From Phycisphaerae bacterium (GTDB taxonomy: Bacteria; Planctomycetota; Phycisphaerae; UBA1845): a stretch of 64,000 bases of DNA. The first letter of the stretch is position 1. Each line of letters opens with the position of its first letter. The stretch spans positions 169,273 through 233,272 of the forward strand of contig JAGFJJ010000031.1 in NCBI GenBank assembly GCA_024102815.1, written 5' to 3'. A model generated the notes under the pieces. The model did not search any database and was not told the origin of the DNA. It worked only from the letters and a program-made list of their open reading frames with translations. Positions 9,251 through 18,691 of this stretch are shown in pieces. Both the position numbers and the translations under genes were made by a program.

Positions 9251-9322
9251 ATAGGGAATATGGGGAAGCTGGCTAATATGAACGTCCGAGATTCCCAAGG
9301 CAGCCAAACGGAGGGGAGCGCC

Positions 9323-9904
9323 ATGGAAAACCATCGCAGCAAGACCGTTTTCACCACGGGCGAGGTTGCCGCCATCTGCAAAGTGAGCCAGCAAACGGTG
9401 ATCCGGTGCTTCGACAGCGGACGCCTGAAGGGTTTCCGTGTGCCGGGTTCACGCTTCCGCAGGATTCCCCGCGAGTCGCTGATCCAATTTATGAAGCAGA
9501 ACCACATCCCGCTGGATGCGCTGGAAAGCGGAAAAAAGCGCGTCCTTGTCGTGGATGACGATCCCGCCATTGTGGACATGTTCCAGGAATTGCTGGAACG
9601 GGACGGGCGGTTCGAGGTGGCCACTGCGAACTCAGGCTACCAGGCGGGCATTTTTACCGAGCAGTTCAAGCCGGATGTTCTGTTATTGGACTTCAAGTTG
9701 CCCGACGTGAACGGAACGGGGGTCTGCCGGACGATCCGGGCCAATCCCAGCTACGAGCACATCAAGATCATCGCCATCAGCGGTGTTGCCGATCCAGATG
9801 AGGTGAACGAGCTCATGGCGGCCGGTGCGGATGAGTTCATTCGCAAGCCGTTCGATATCAACCATGTGATCGAGCGCATTGAGCAGTTGGTCAGCGCCCA
9901 GTAG
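9323..9904 (+). CDS. response regulator with N-terminal excisionase/MerR-like HTH and C-terminal receiver
   Basis: 193 residues. Residues 8-55 form a MerR/excisionase-type winged helix (FTTGEVAAICKVSQQTVIRCFDSG, then a RVPGSRFRRIPRESL wing). Residues 72-193 form a CheY-like receiver with the acidic DDD at 78-80, phosphoacceptor Asp123 in LLLDFKLPD, Ser153 and Lys175 in KPF. The order HTH then receiver is the reverse of most response regulators. The start at 9323 follows GGAGGGG with ideal spacing. The next gene encodes a histidine kinase, whose own start lies 31 nt after this stop, so this is likely the DNA-binding output of that kinase. Confidence 0.88.
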   Translation: MENHRSKTVFTTGEVAAICKVSQQTVIRCFDSGRLKGFRVPGSRFRRIPRESLIQFMKQNHIPLDALESGKKRVLVVDDDPAIVDMFQELLERDGRFEVATANSGYQAGIFTEQFKPDVLLLDFKLPDVNGTGVCRTIRANPSYEHIKIIAISGVADPDEVNELMAAGADEFIRKPFDINHVIERIEQLVSAQ

Positions 9905-9935
9905 GTCATCACAGACTCCGGACAGCACACCGGGC

Positions 9936-12251
9936 ATGAGTACCACCGCCGAGTCCACGCGCCCTCTTCCGTCGCGTAATGACGCGCATGCGGAGCGACT
10001 GCTCGCGCAGGTTGATCGACTTCCGACGCTCCCGTCCGTAGCCGTACGACTGCTTTCAGTGACAACCGATCCCGATTGCCGCATGGAGGAGGTGGTGCGC
10101 CTGATCACGGCCGACGCCGCGCTCACCGCGGCCGTGTTGCGGCAGGTCCGACGGGCGGATCTGGGAGTGGCCAACCGGGCGATCACCGTTGACCGTGCCG
10201 TGGGGCTGCTGGGTTTTCGGGCCATCCGCAACCTGGTGCTTTCGCTCACGATTTATGCCGCGATCCCTTCGCCCCCCGACGAGGACAGGGCCAGACGGGC
10301 TCGGCGCGATCTCTGGAAGCACAGCTTGGCCGTGGCCTGCGCCGCCGAAATGCTGGCATCGGATACGCGTCCGAAGTCTGACGTGGCTGAGGCGTTTGTT
10401 GGCGGCTTGCTCCACGACATTGGAAAGATGGCGTTGGACGCCGTGGCTCCGAAGGCATACGCGCGGGTCCTCGATCGCATGGAGCGATTTCACGGGAATT
10501 TGTGCGACGCGGAGCGAGAGGTCCTGGGAATTGATCACACCATCGCGGGAAAGCGCCTGACGAGCCGGTGGGGACTGCCCGCAGCCATCATTGAGTGCAC
10601 GTGGCTCCATCACCACGTCTGCGAGGCACTGCCGGCGGCGACCGAGAACCCGGCCTTGGTCGCCTTGGTCCAGGTTGCTGACGGACTGGTCCGACGGCAG
10701 TACATCGGTCTATCCGGATCGGCGGGACACCACGAGGTGCTGGAGCGGGCGGCGCGGCTGGGCGTGTCGCCGGAAGAGCTGGACGACGTGGCCCGCCGTC
10801 TGCCTGACGCCATTGAACAGTATTGCGAATTCGTCGGGCTCGACACAGAGGTCAGCCGGACGTTGTACGCCGAGTCGTTGGAGCGAGCCAACGGTGATCT
10901 GTTCCGATTGAATAGTGAGCTTGAGGCGCGGAATCGCGAGCTTGCTCGCCGGGCGAAGTGTTTCGACATCATTCGCGATTTCGCGGCGGTTATCTCGGAG
11001 CAGAGCGAGCCTGCGGCAGTTTGCGCCGCCGCCGCGGAATCCATGCGCTCGGTGTTGGGCGTCGGCACGGTCGTCGTGATCGCAGCCGATGAACGAACCG
11101 GGCAATTTTACGGAGCGGCTGCGGGAGCCGCGGACTCACCCTGGCCTGCCGGATCGGGAACATTCGATGCGCTGGCGTATGGAGAGGCTCTTGCCTCTCT
11201 CTCTTCCCTCGCTCTTGACCATGCGCTGCAGCAGGCCGGGGGGGAGTTCATGCCACTGTGGCGATTCTGCACCGGCTCCTATCCGAACGGAACGTTGTGG
11301 CAGCTACCGCTCCCGCAGGCGGCCGGATTGGGCGGCGCCGTCCTTTTCCAGAGTGCCGAGGATGACATCGGCGACCTTCGCGGGGCTACGGCCGAGTGGC
11401 GGGCGCTGGCGGGGACGCTTGCCTTGTCACTGGCATCGGCCAAGGCGCGATACATTGCCGAGAGAACCAACGAAGAGCTCCTGGACGCGAACCGGCGGTT
11501 ATACGAGGCCCAACGAGAGCTCGTGCGTGCCCGGACCGTGGATATGGTTGCGCAGTGGGCGGCGGGCGCGGCGCACGAGCTGAACAATCCGCTGGCCGTG
11601 ATCAGCGGTCGGGCGCAGATGGAGATCGCCCAGACCGCGGAAGGTGATCCGCGGCGAAAGCGGACGCTGGAGCTAATTGAGTCCGAGGCGCGGCGGGCCT
11701 CCCAGATCGTGCTGGAATTGATGGATTTTGCCAAGCCCGACGCGCCCGAACCCGAGTCCGTTGTCGTGGCGACGGTGCTCGAAGCCGGACGGCAGCGCTG
11801 GCAAGCACGCTTTGACCTCAGAGACGGGCAGTTGGATATCCAGATGACCGACCGTGCCAGCACAGTCTGGGTCGATCCGACGCACCTGGAATCGGTGCTG
11901 GATGCGCTCATGGCGAACGCCGTCGAGTTTACGGACGTTTCCCGTCGCCGGATCGTGGTCAACTCGCCCTCGCGGTCTTCCGATGAGACAGTCCGGATTG
12001 TCGTCGAGGACAACGGCGCGGGTATGACGGCGGAAGTTCTGGAGCATGCCTTCGATCCGTTCTTCTCGAGTCGCCCGGCCGGTCGTAGCCGGGGGCTGGG
12101 ACTCTCGCGGTCCTATCGACTGGTGGACATCAACGGCGGACAGATTTGGATTCGATCCACGCCACAAATCGGCACGATTGTCACGGTCGAGCTGCCCGCC
12201 TGCGCCGCAGGCAGCAAGGCGCGTTCCGCGCACATCACCCCCGACGCCTAG
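9936..12251 (+). CDS. HDOD-GAF-like hybrid sensor histidine kinase
   Basis: About 771 residues. An HDOD domain occupies roughly residues 25-230 (LPTLPSVAVRLL, then GGLLHDIGKMALD). A GAF-like sensory region follows at about 350-510. The C-terminal kinase core has an H-box AHELNNPLA with the phospho-accepting His547, an N-box, DNGAGM and a G-rich GLGLSRSYRLV. HDOD domains occur in signalling proteins with unclear ligands; the histidine kinase core autophosphorylates. I see no membrane segment, so it is probably cytoplasmic. The start at 9936 has a weak Shine-Dalgarno; an alternative at 9879 would overlap the previous gene. Genes for receiver proteins lie on both sides. Confidence 0.88.
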   Translation: MSTTAESTRPLPSRNDAHAERLLAQVDRLPTLPSVAVRLLSVTTDPDCRMEEVVRLITADAALTAAVLRQVRRADLGVANRAITVDRAVGLLGFRAIRNLVLSLTIYAAIPSPPDEDRARRARRDLWKHSLAVACAAEMLASDTRPKSDVAEAFVGGLLHDIGKMALDAVAPKAYARVLDRMERFHGNLCDAEREVLGIDHTIAGKRLTSRWGLPAAIIECTWLHHHVCEALPAATENPALVALVQVADGLVRRQYIGLSGSAGHHEVLERAARLGVSPEELDDVARRLPDAIEQYCEFVGLDTEVSRTLYAESLERANGDLFRLNSELEARNRELARRAKCFDIIRDFAAVISEQSEPAAVCAAAAESMRSVLGVGTVVVIAADERTGQFYGAAAGAADSPWPAGSGTFDALAYGEALASLSSLALDHALQQAGGEFMPLWRFCTGSYPNGTLWQLPLPQAAGLGGAVLFQSAEDDIGDLRGATAEWRALAGTLALSLASAKARYIAERTNEELLDANRRLYEAQRELVRARTVDMVAQWAAGAAHELNNPLAVISGRAQMEIAQTAEGDPRRKRTLELIESEARRASQIVLELMDFAKPDAPEPESVVVATVLEAGRQRWQARFDLRDGQLDIQMTDRASTVWVDPTHLESVLDALMANAVEFTDVSRRRIVVNSPSRSSDETVRIVVEDNGAGMTAEVLEHAFDPFFSSRPAGRSRGLGLSRSYRLVDINGGQIWIRSTPQIGTIVTVELPACAAGSKARSAHITPDA

Positions 12252-12300
12252 CTTGTGCTGCTCATGGCGCGCTCACTGCCCCGAAAGGGAGAGTGAGCCG

Positions 12301-12858
12301 ATGACGCCGCGCGCCCCCAAGATCATGCTTGTCGTCGGCGATCCGGCCCTGCTGGAGTTGATCGTGGCTGCGCTGAGTCGGCGCATCGACGCGCAGATCA
12401 CCTGCGTTCCGGATGCGTCGACCTGCCTCGACGTGGAGTTGAGCAGTCCGCACGATCTGGTCATCGCCGACCTCGATCCGCCGAACGAGAATATCCTGAA
12501 GCTCTGCGAGGAGCTTCGCGTATTGAGCAGCCGACCCATCATCCTCATGGGCGGCAATCCTTCGCGCGACGAGACGCTCGCGGCGCTGCGCCTTGGCGTG
12601 CGTGACTTGTTCATCAAGCCGTTTCCCGTGGTGGAGCTGCTCGACGCTGCGGAACGGGCACTGCTCGGTCAGGATCTTCATCGCCGTCACGTGCAACGGC
12701 ACCGCAAGCTGCGTGAGCTGGTGCGACGAATGGTTCGCGATCGCCGGGAGATGAATCGCCGCGTGGAACTGATCTGCCGCGATCTAGTTGGCGCCCATCG
12801 CCGCCTGGTGCAGCGCGTTCTTGCCCGCGAACAGACGCAGGCGGCGGCGAGCAGCTAG
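12301..12858 (+). CDS. receiver-domain protein with basic C-terminal helix
   Basis: 185 residues. The first 120 form a CheY-like receiver with VVGDP at the acidic pocket (one of the usual two acidic residues is replaced by Gly), phosphoacceptor Asp57 in VIADLDP, and Lys106 in IKPF. The remaining 60 residues are a highly basic helix rich in Arg and His (RRHVQRHRKLRELVRRM), which could be a coiled coil or bind nucleic acid. The ATG at 12301 follows AGGGAGAG. It lies 49 nt after the histidine kinase gene and probably belongs to the same phosphorelay operon. Confidence 0.85.
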   Translation: MTPRAPKIMLVVGDPALLELIVAALSRRIDAQITCVPDASTCLDVELSSPHDLVIADLDPPNENILKLCEELRVLSSRPIILMGGNPSRDETLAALRLGVRDLFIKPFPVVELLDAAERALLGQDLHRRHVQRHRKLRELVRRMVRDRREMNRRVELICRDLVGAHRRLVQRVLAREQTQAAASS

Positions 12859-12975
12859 GCGCGGAGTGCCGCGCGGCGAGTCCGTCCTCCAGCGCCATCC
12901 GAAAATCAGACTGCCAACGAACGTACCCCGTCTGGACTCGCTCTTTCGCCGGTGTGACGCAGGGCGCGGCCGTAA

Positions 12976-13293
12976 TCAACTCAGCCAAAGTCCCAACAAC
13001 AGAAGCACTGTGCCGAGCAGGACGCAGGCCCACCCCGAGTTGGCCGGAGTGCTGACGGCGCGTTTCGCAGCGCGGAGCTTTAGCGCGCCCGGCCGATGTG
13101 TGTTTTTCGATTGGGCTCGAACGGCTTGATCGATCAATGCACCGAGTTCTACGGGAGACAAACCAAGCTGGGCACCATATTGAATGATGCGGCGGCGCCG
13201 GGATCGGCTAAGCGCCCCGCAGCGGCATTCAAGCTCGATCAGCGACCGGAAGACGGCGTCCATATCGACCGGACCGCTGCTGAAGCGAGCCAT
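12976..13293 (-). CDS. small tail-anchored protein of unknown function
   Basis: About 105 residues from the ATG at 13293. The soluble part has a CRCGALSRSRRRRIIQYGAQLGLSPVELGALIDQAVR stretch, read here as two segments: a short Cys/Arg-rich part and a helix of the 'LGLSPxE...I..A' kind that I associate with unassigned planctomycete proteins. The C-terminus is one hydrophobic helix (WACVLLGTVLLLLGLWLS) that reaches the end, so the protein is likely tail-anchored. It is convergent with the receiver gene. The coding call is moderate. Confidence 0.55.
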   Translation of the reverse strand: MARFSSGPVDMDAVFRSLIELECRCGALSRSRRRRIIQYGAQLGLSPVELGALIDQAVRAQSKNTHRPGALKLRAAKRAVSTPANSGWACVLLGTVLLLLGLWLS

Positions 13294-13533
13294 ATCGCCG
13301 GTCCCGTCGTCGCTACCGGTCGATTCGGTCCGTATGGCGTGATGACTGCATCGATGATTGTCGCGAATCGGCTCCCGCTGCATCAGCCCCCTCCTCCTTC
13401 GATTCTAGGCACGGAGGGCCCTGGTTCTCCCATTTGAGTAGCAGACGAATTCGCTGGCGGGAATATGCGACCGGCTTGCACCGGTTCCGCGTTGCAAGCA
13501 GCCTGATTATCGGAAAGCCAGCGGTCGGGAGAA

Positions 13534-15219
13534 TCAGACTTCGACTCGCTCGAAATGGCGCCGCCCCAGGGACATGGCTCCGCGACCCACGGCGTAGGCC
13601 AGGACCATTCCCGCCAGACAGAGCAGGGCCGAGATTCGATCCGGCGGTGCGTCCTCGGCCAGATTTCCGGCGCGGTAGGTCGCCCAGCCGGCCATGACGA
13701 GAACGCCGGTCGCAAGAACGAGCGAGACCATCAGGTTGATGGTACCTCCAAGGCCATTGGCGATGCGCGCCGGGTTGGTTTCGCGGAATTGGGGGAGCCG
13801 GGCGCCCAGTCCCACGCTGACGCCGCACAGACCATAGCACATCGTGATGATCAGGCCGAAGTGCATCAGGGCCCAGGTTCGCTGCATGCCCAGCACGATG
13901 ATCGCGGGGATCAACGCGGCTAGGCCAACCGACATTGTGACGGTCATGGCGAAGGCGAACTTGGCCCTGAGCACGCTGCCTCTTGGCATGGGAAGAAGTC
14001 CGACGAGCCAGAGCGTCTGCCCCTCCAGCGACACGAGGGGGAACACAAACCGGCACGTAAACGTTGCCAGAATCAGGGTCACGGCGCAGAGATTGAGGTA
14101 TGGGATCGCCAGGTACCAACCATATCCGGAGAGGTTGGCGCGCAACGTGGGCATGTTTGACAGATACAGGGCGAGCAGGCCGAAGAGAATGGCAAGCTGG
14201 CTCCATTGCAGCGGATCACGGAAGAACGTGCGCAGGTCCTTGGCGGCGATCAGTCGCAGCGGCAAGGGCAGATAGGAGAACAGCCGTCCGGCAAGCCCGC
14301 CGGAGGAACGAACCGCCTGGCGCCGGGAACCGCCGGCGGCTACGGCCCGGTCGAGGGCATGAAACAACCTGCCGGAAACGACCCGGACCGCGATCCAACT
14401 GAGAAACAGCGCGTTCGCGGCCGTGACGCCGAGGTAGAGCAGGGCGTTCTCGAACCGCTCGTGCATAGCTTCATCGATGCCGGCTGCCACCCAGTAGTTG
14501 GGCATGAACGCGCTCTGCAGGATCGCCATCCGGGACTGGAAGTCGCGGAGCCAGACTTCGATTTCCTCGTTGCCCAGTTGCATCGAACGGATGCCCGCAA
14601 GCACGAGCAACGCAGCGACCACGCCGACGCCGACGAACAGGCCCTGCGAGACCCTCCGCGGGAAATACTCGGCCGTGAGCCAGGCCAGTAGCAGACCCAG
14701 CGACGCGGGGATCGGGATGAAAGCAATGAAAAAAACCAGGAAAAGGACATAGAAGAGTGGATTGTCCGTCTGCCTGGCCAGGGCGAGCATCAGTGGAATA
14801 CCGAGCAGAACCAGGGCCCAACTGGCGAGGACGAGACTCTCCAGATATTTCAACGTGACGACATCGAGCGGTTCCAGCGGGGCGGAAAGCAGGTAAGCGG
14901 ACTCGCTCTTGCTGAACAGCGCGGAATAGACGATGACCGCGTTGGACAGCGTCAGCAGAATAAGCATGGCCACGAAGAAGAAGTTGAATATCAGGGGAAA
15001 GGCGACTGTGGCCTCCAGCGGCGTGTGCCGCAGCTCCCGAAACACGCCCCAGAACATCCCGTACAGCCCGACCCAGATCACGGCGATCATTACCACGGAG
15101 AGGCTGAGACGCATGGGCGCTTCGTCAACGGCCTGCAGGATGCGGTTTCTCACACAGCGGGTGCGCACCCTCAGGAGAAGTCCGAGCATGGGGCGGGTGG
15201 CAGGGGGGGCGTCAGCCAT
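13534..15219 (-). CDS. ABC exporter permease subunit (large, ABC-2 like)
   Basis: 561 residues with about twelve hydrophobic segments arranged as in ABC-2 type or putative ABC exporter permeases. There is a basic N-terminus (RVRTCRVRNRILQAVDE-like, so cytoplasmic) and a large hydrophilic loop near residues 195-260. Conserved-looking stretches include SKSESAYLLSAPLEP, AAKDLRTFFRDPLQWSQ and FPLVSLEGQTLWLVGLLPM, the last two typical of this permease group. Its start overlaps the 3' end of the ATPase gene by 8 nt, so the two are translationally coupled and form one transporter. The substrate is unknown. Confidence 0.85.
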   Translation of the reverse strand: MADAPPATRPMLGLLLRVRTRCVRNRILQAVDEAPMRLSLSVVMIAVIWVGLYGMFWGVFRELRHTPLEATVAFPLIFNFFFVAMLILLTLSNAVIVYSALFSKSESAYLLSAPLEPLDVVTLKYLESLVLASWALVLLGIPLMLALARQTDNPLFYVLFLVFFIAFIPIPASLGLLLAWLTAEYFPRRVSQGLFVGVGVVAALLVLAGIRSMQLGNEEIEVWLRDFQSRMAILQSAFMPNYWVAAGIDEAMHERFENALLYLGVTAANALFLSWIAVRVVSGRLFHALDRAVAAGGSRRQAVRSSGGLAGRLFSYLPLPLRLIAAKDLRTFFRDPLQWSQLAILFGLLALYLSNMPTLRANLSGYGWYLAIPYLNLCAVTLILATFTCRFVFPLVSLEGQTLWLVGLLPMPRGSVLRAKFAFAMTVTMSVGLAALIPAIIVLGMQRTWALMHFGLIITMCYGLCGVSVGLGARLPQFRETNPARIANGLGGTINLMVSLVLATGVLVMAGWATYRAGNLAEDAPPDRISALLCLAGMVLAYAVGRGAMSLGRRHFERVEV

Positions 15220-15967
15220 CAGCCTGGGTCTCCGTCAGTCGCAGGAAGATGTCCTCCAGCGATTGTTGCTGTCGGGCCTGCGAGCGCAACTCGTCGAGCG
15301 TGCCGATGGCGATGAGGTCTCCGCGGTTGATGATGCCGATGCGATCGGCCACCGCTTCGGCAATGTCCAGCGTGTGCGTGCTCATGAATACGGTTCCGCC
15401 GGCGCGGGTGTGCTCCACGAACAGGTCCTTGACGGCGCGAATGGAGCGCGGATCGAGACCGACCATGGGCTCGTCGATGACCAGCACGGCGGGGTCATGG
15501 AGCAGCGCGGCCGCGAGAACGACCTTCTGCTTCATCCCATGGCTGTAGTTCTCGGTGAGCTGATCCAGAAACTCGAGGACATCGAGTCGCCGCAGGAGAT
15601 GGTCGAGTCGGCGATCGCGCTGAGCATTCGACAGGCCGTACATCTCCGCGACGAAGTACAGGAACTCTCGGCCCGTGAGCTTTTCGTAAAGAAAGGGCAA
15701 GTCGGGCACGTAGGCAAGCTGGGCCTTCGCTGCGAGTCCGTTCTCCCCGATGGAATGGCCGCAGACGTGCACTCTGCCCGCGTCCGGGCGCAACAGCCCG
15801 ACGATCATCTTGATGGTCGTCGTCTTGCCCGCGCCATTGGGACCCAGAAAGGCGAAGAGCTCCCCCCGGGGGACGGACAGGCTGAGTTCGCGGACGGCGA
15901 GCTTTCGCCCGTAGGACTTGCGAACGCCTTCCAGAAGTATGGCTATGTCGTTTAATTCGGAATGCAT
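15212..15967 (-). CDS. ABC transporter ATP-binding protein
   Basis: 251 residues. The Walker A motif GPNGAGKT is at 42-49, the signature motif is YSHGM at 141-145 in place of LSGGQ, Walker B is VLVIDEP at 161-167 with a LDPRS D-loop, and the switch histidine is in STHTLD. The YSHGM signature is common in ABC-2 type exporters. It energises the permease encoded just downstream with an 8-nt overlap. The lipid-processing-like membrane-anchored protein gene lies 20 nt upstream and is probably in the same operon, driven from 16936-16965. Confidence 0.93.
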   Translation of the reverse strand: MHSELNDIAILLEGVRKSYGRKLAVRELSLSVPRGELFAFLGPNGAGKTTTIKMIVGLLRPDAGRVHVCGHSIGENGLAAKAQLAYVPDLPFLYEKLTGREFLYFVAEMYGLSNAQRDRRLDHLLRRLDVLEFLDQLTENYSHGMKQKVVLAAALLHDPAVLVIDEPMVGLDPRSIRAVKDLFVEHTRAGGTVFMSTHTLDIAEAVADRIGIINRGDLIAIGTLDELRSQARQQQSLEDIFLRLTETQADG

Positions 15968-15987
15968 ACTCGGGCTTGCTTACAGTT

Positions 15988-16803
15988 TCAGCGGAAGGAA
16001 AACCGCCGTGCGGCGGCCCGTGCGTCCTCGTCGTATAGCGGTTCGCGATCGATGCGAATGCGCCCTCCGATACCGAGCTCCACTTCCTGTCGATGGACCG
16101 TGCCCTTGTCATCCACCCAGGCCTTGGCGCCCAAGGCTTCCAGCACGAAACACTCCGCCCTTCCCATGTTTGTACTCACGAATTCCCGTCCGGTGACTTT
16201 CACCACGACGGAGCGGAACCTCTCACCCAATCCCGTCAGGACAGCCACCGGGTTGAAGACCTGAATTCGCCAGTGCTGTCCGACCTCGAGTCCTGCCATC
16301 GAGCTGAACGGGCTCAGCGCATCGGAGATGAGCGTGCCCTCGGTCAGCGGAAACTTGAATGTCCGTTGCAAACGACGCAGCGGTCCGTCCGCGAGCGTGA
16401 ATGAGAAATCCGAATGAAAGCGCTCGCCATGAAGTGTCAGTTGACCGCTGGGATATTCCACCTCAACTGTGAATTCGTCGAGAATCCCGTTCGCCTGGAA
16501 GACGGCGTCCGTCGTGACCCGGAGGGGGGCGATGGGTAAAGGGAATCGCTCGATGAAGACAAGATCCGTCCGCCGGATCGACGTTTCATCAATCGTATAA
16601 TCCGTCCACATTGTCCCCAGGCGGCCGTCGTCGTTTGCAATGGTGTACTGCGTTTTCCGACCTTGGGTTTGCAGCCATTCCGTGACCTTCAGCGGCGGAG
16701 CAGGGCGTGCCATCCATCCCGGCAGGACATCGCGGGCGAAGAGCCAGCTCATCGCCAAGATCCACAATGGAACGATGATCCATCCGGTTCCGCGGGTGAA
16801 CAA
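15988..16803 (-). CDS. membrane-anchored protein of unknown function, first gene of the ABC exporter operon
   Basis: About 271 residues if the TTG at 16803 is used; it follows CCAGAGG by 6-7 nt. An ATG at 16899 would add a Cys/Pro/Arg-rich stretch that looks untranslated. An N-terminal anchor (GWIIVPLWILAMSWLFA) is followed by a beta-rich exported domain with FERFPLPIAPLRVTTDAVF-like strands and GLEVGQHWRIQVFNP. I do not recognise a family; the pattern of predicted strands recalls periplasmic lipid- or ligand-carrying domains. It lies 20 nt upstream of the ABC ATPase gene. Confidence 0.7.
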   Translation of the reverse strand: MFTRGTGWIIVPLWILAMSWLFARDVLPGWMARPAPPLKVTEWLQTQGRKTQYTIANDDGRLGTMWTDYTIDETSIRRTDLVFIERFPLPIAPLRVTTDAVFQANGILDEFTVEVEYPSGQLTLHGERFHSDFSFTLADGPLRRLQRTFKFPLTEGTLISDALSPFSSMAGLEVGQHWRIQVFNPVAVLTGLGERFRSVVVKVTGREFVSTNMGRAECFVLEALGAKAWVDDKGTVHRQEVELGIGGRIRIDREPLYDEDARAAARRFSFR

Positions 16804-16935
16804 GACTGACCTCTGGTAAACTGGGCGCCCGCGTCGGGCGCAGTACGCCGGCCATGCCGCTGCGACAGGGCGCGCGAAGCACGATGGATCAGGCTCCATG
16901 CGCCTTGGCCATCGGCTTTCGATCCGGGGCTTTGC

Positions 16936-16965
16936 ATTGTAGGTTATGCCGCGTCGTATCGTCAA
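16936..16965 (-). promoter_or_regulatory. sigma-70-type promoter of the ABC exporter operon
   Basis: On the minus strand TTGACG (16960-16965) and TACAAT (16936-16941) are separated by 18 nt. Transcription would start near 16929, which fits a start codon at 16899 or 16803 and argues against the longest in-frame extension to 16974. The divergent gene on the plus strand begins at 17025. Confidence 0.55.
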
Positions 16966-17024
16966 TTTGGACATGGGCGCGAAGACGACGTTCGACAGTT
17001 GCTTGCAAAGGACGGCAGGAGATC

Positions 17025-17732
17025 ATGCGCGAAAGCGAACCGGCACCGGGAAAGCGATCCGTCCGCAAGCGCGTGATTCGTCGCATTCTGCTCGTATGGT
17101 CGCTCGTCTCGGGTGCGGTCGGCCTGTCCATGCTCCTGGCATTCCAGTGCCGTCCCTCCTGGTACAATCCGGTGGCGGTTGGCGAGGAAGTGCTTCGCCG
17201 TGCCCAACGGGAATCGGCCGGGGTGATCGATGACACTGGCAGGCATCTGGTTCGCCGCGAAGCGTACGAGGTGTCCATCACCCAGCAGCAGATCAACGAG
17301 TGGCTGGCGGCCATGCCCAAATTATGGCCGCGGTGGGGGAACCGCCTTCCGGAGGACGTCCGGAATCTGGCCGCCAAACTCGAGCCCGGCCGTATTCGCA
17401 TCGGCGCCCTGGTCGATCGCGGCGGGGTACGTGTGGTGTTGAACGGCGCCCTGCGAATCTCCCTCGCCAATAATGGCCACGCGGTCCGAATTCAACTGGA
17501 GCAGATCCGGGGAGGGAAACTGGCGGTTCCTCGACGGTTGATTTCGGCCGTTCACGGATTGCTCAATGATTCAGAAGGCAGCGATAACGAGCAGGGTACG
17601 TCGATCGTGGACCTGTTCGACGGCGTGGATGTCCCTAACGATTTCATCTGGCCCAACGGAGAACGGCGCTTCAGGATCGCTGACATCCGTATCGAGCCCG
17701 GCGGCGTTCACCTTCGGCTGGAGCCGCTCTGA
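17025..17732 (+). CDS. single-pass membrane-anchored protein of unknown function
   Basis: 235 residues from the ATG at 17025, which follows CAGGAGATC. A very basic N-terminus (RSVRKRVIRRI) precedes one membrane segment (LVWSLVSGAVGLSMLLAF), so the C-terminal domain is exported. That domain has a helix (ITQQQINEWLAAMPKLWP) followed by beta strands (IRIGALVDRGGVRVVLNGAL) and recalls unassigned planctomycete envelope proteins. No catalytic residue is apparent. It is divergent from the ABC operon and 67 nt upstream of purU. Confidence 0.7.
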   Translation: MRESEPAPGKRSVRKRVIRRILLVWSLVSGAVGLSMLLAFQCRPSWYNPVAVGEEVLRRAQRESAGVIDDTGRHLVRREAYEVSITQQQINEWLAAMPKLWPRWGNRLPEDVRNLAAKLEPGRIRIGALVDRGGVRVVLNGALRISLANNGHAVRIQLEQIRGGKLAVPRRLISAVHGLLNDSEGSDNEQGTSIVDLFDGVDVPNDFIWPNGERRFRIADIRIEPGGVHLRLEPL

Positions 17733-17799
17733 GCGGTGCCTCATAAGCGCCCGGCGGCCTTTTGCCGATGAATAGACGGTCGCCGTTTGAGGAGCCGTT

Positions 17800-18684
17800 T
17801 TGACCAACAACAACCGCAACAACATTGAGCCGCCGCAGACCGCACGGCTGCTTATCTTCTGCCCGGATCAGCGGGGGATCATTGCCGCCGTTACGGCGTT
17901 CATCGCGAAGTACAACGGCAACATTCTCGACGCGGACCAGCACACCGATCCCCAGCGCAGCGAGTTTTTCATGCGTGTGGAGGTGGACCTTCACGGATTC
18001 GAACTCACGCGGGACACGTTTGAAGCGGCCTGGTCGCCGGTGTCCGATCAATACACCATGCGCTGGCGGGCATACTGGGGTAACCACCGCAAACGCATGG
18101 CGATCCTGACGAGTCGCGAGGGGCACTGCCTGAACGATCTGCTTTGGCGCTGGCGCACGGGAGAATTGAACGTGGATATCCCCTGCGTCGTCAGCAATCA
18201 CCCCGACCTGCGGGACCACGTGGAGGCTTGCGGTCTGCCGTACCACGAGTTGCCGGTGGAAAATAACGACGTGAATTCACAAGAGGCGAGGGTGCTCGAA
18301 CTTCTGGAAGACGCGCGGGTCGATTTCGTGGTACTGGCACGGTATATGCGAATTCTCTCCGGCACGTTTGTGGCGCGGTACCCGGAGCGCATCATCAATA
18401 TTCACCACAGTTTTCTGCCAGCGTTCGCCGGACCCAGACCGTATCACCGCGCGTACGAACGAGGCGTCAAGATCATTGGTGCTACCAGCCACTACGTAAC
18501 AGAAGTCCTCGACGATGGGCCGATCATCGCCCAGGCGACGCTTGCCGTGGACCACCGTGACACGGTGGCCGATCTGGTCCGCAAAGGGCGGGACCTGGAA
18601 CGCGTGGTCCTCGCCACGGCCGTTCGGCAGCATGTTGAAGATAAGATACTGGTGAGTCAGAACCGGACAATCGTCTTTGATTGA
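17800..18684 (+). CDS. purU: formyltetrahydrofolate deformylase
   Basis: 294 residues. An N-terminal ACT domain (about 15-95, LLIFCPDQRGIIAAVTAFI) is followed by a formyltransferase-fold hydrolase domain (about 100-294). The active-site segment IINIHHSFLPAFAG and the DDGPIIAQ loop with its catalytic Asp are both present. The enzyme hydrolyses 10-formyl-THF to THF and formate and balances one-carbon pools or supplies formate for purine synthesis. The start is TTG at 17800, behind GAGGAG at good spacing. It ends 7 nt before the convergent MarR gene. Confidence 0.95.
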   Translation: MTNNNRNNIEPPQTARLLIFCPDQRGIIAAVTAFIAKYNGNILDADQHTDPQRSEFFMRVEVDLHGFELTRDTFEAAWSPVSDQYTMRWRAYWGNHRKRMAILTSREGHCLNDLLWRWRTGELNVDIPCVVSNHPDLRDHVEACGLPYHELPVENNDVNSQEARVLELLEDARVDFVVLARYMRILSGTFVARYPERIINIHHSFLPAFAGPRPYHRAYERGVKIIGATSHYVTEVLDDGPIIAQATLAVDHRDTVADLVRKGRDLERVVLATAVRQHVEDKILVSQNRTIVFD

Positions 18685-18691
18685 CCGGTGC

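Noticed and set aside
12046..12300. In-frame extension of the receiver protein into the kinase gene.
   Set aside because: The extension is an out-of-frame shadow of the kinase C-terminus. The ATG at 12301 has a good Shine-Dalgarno.
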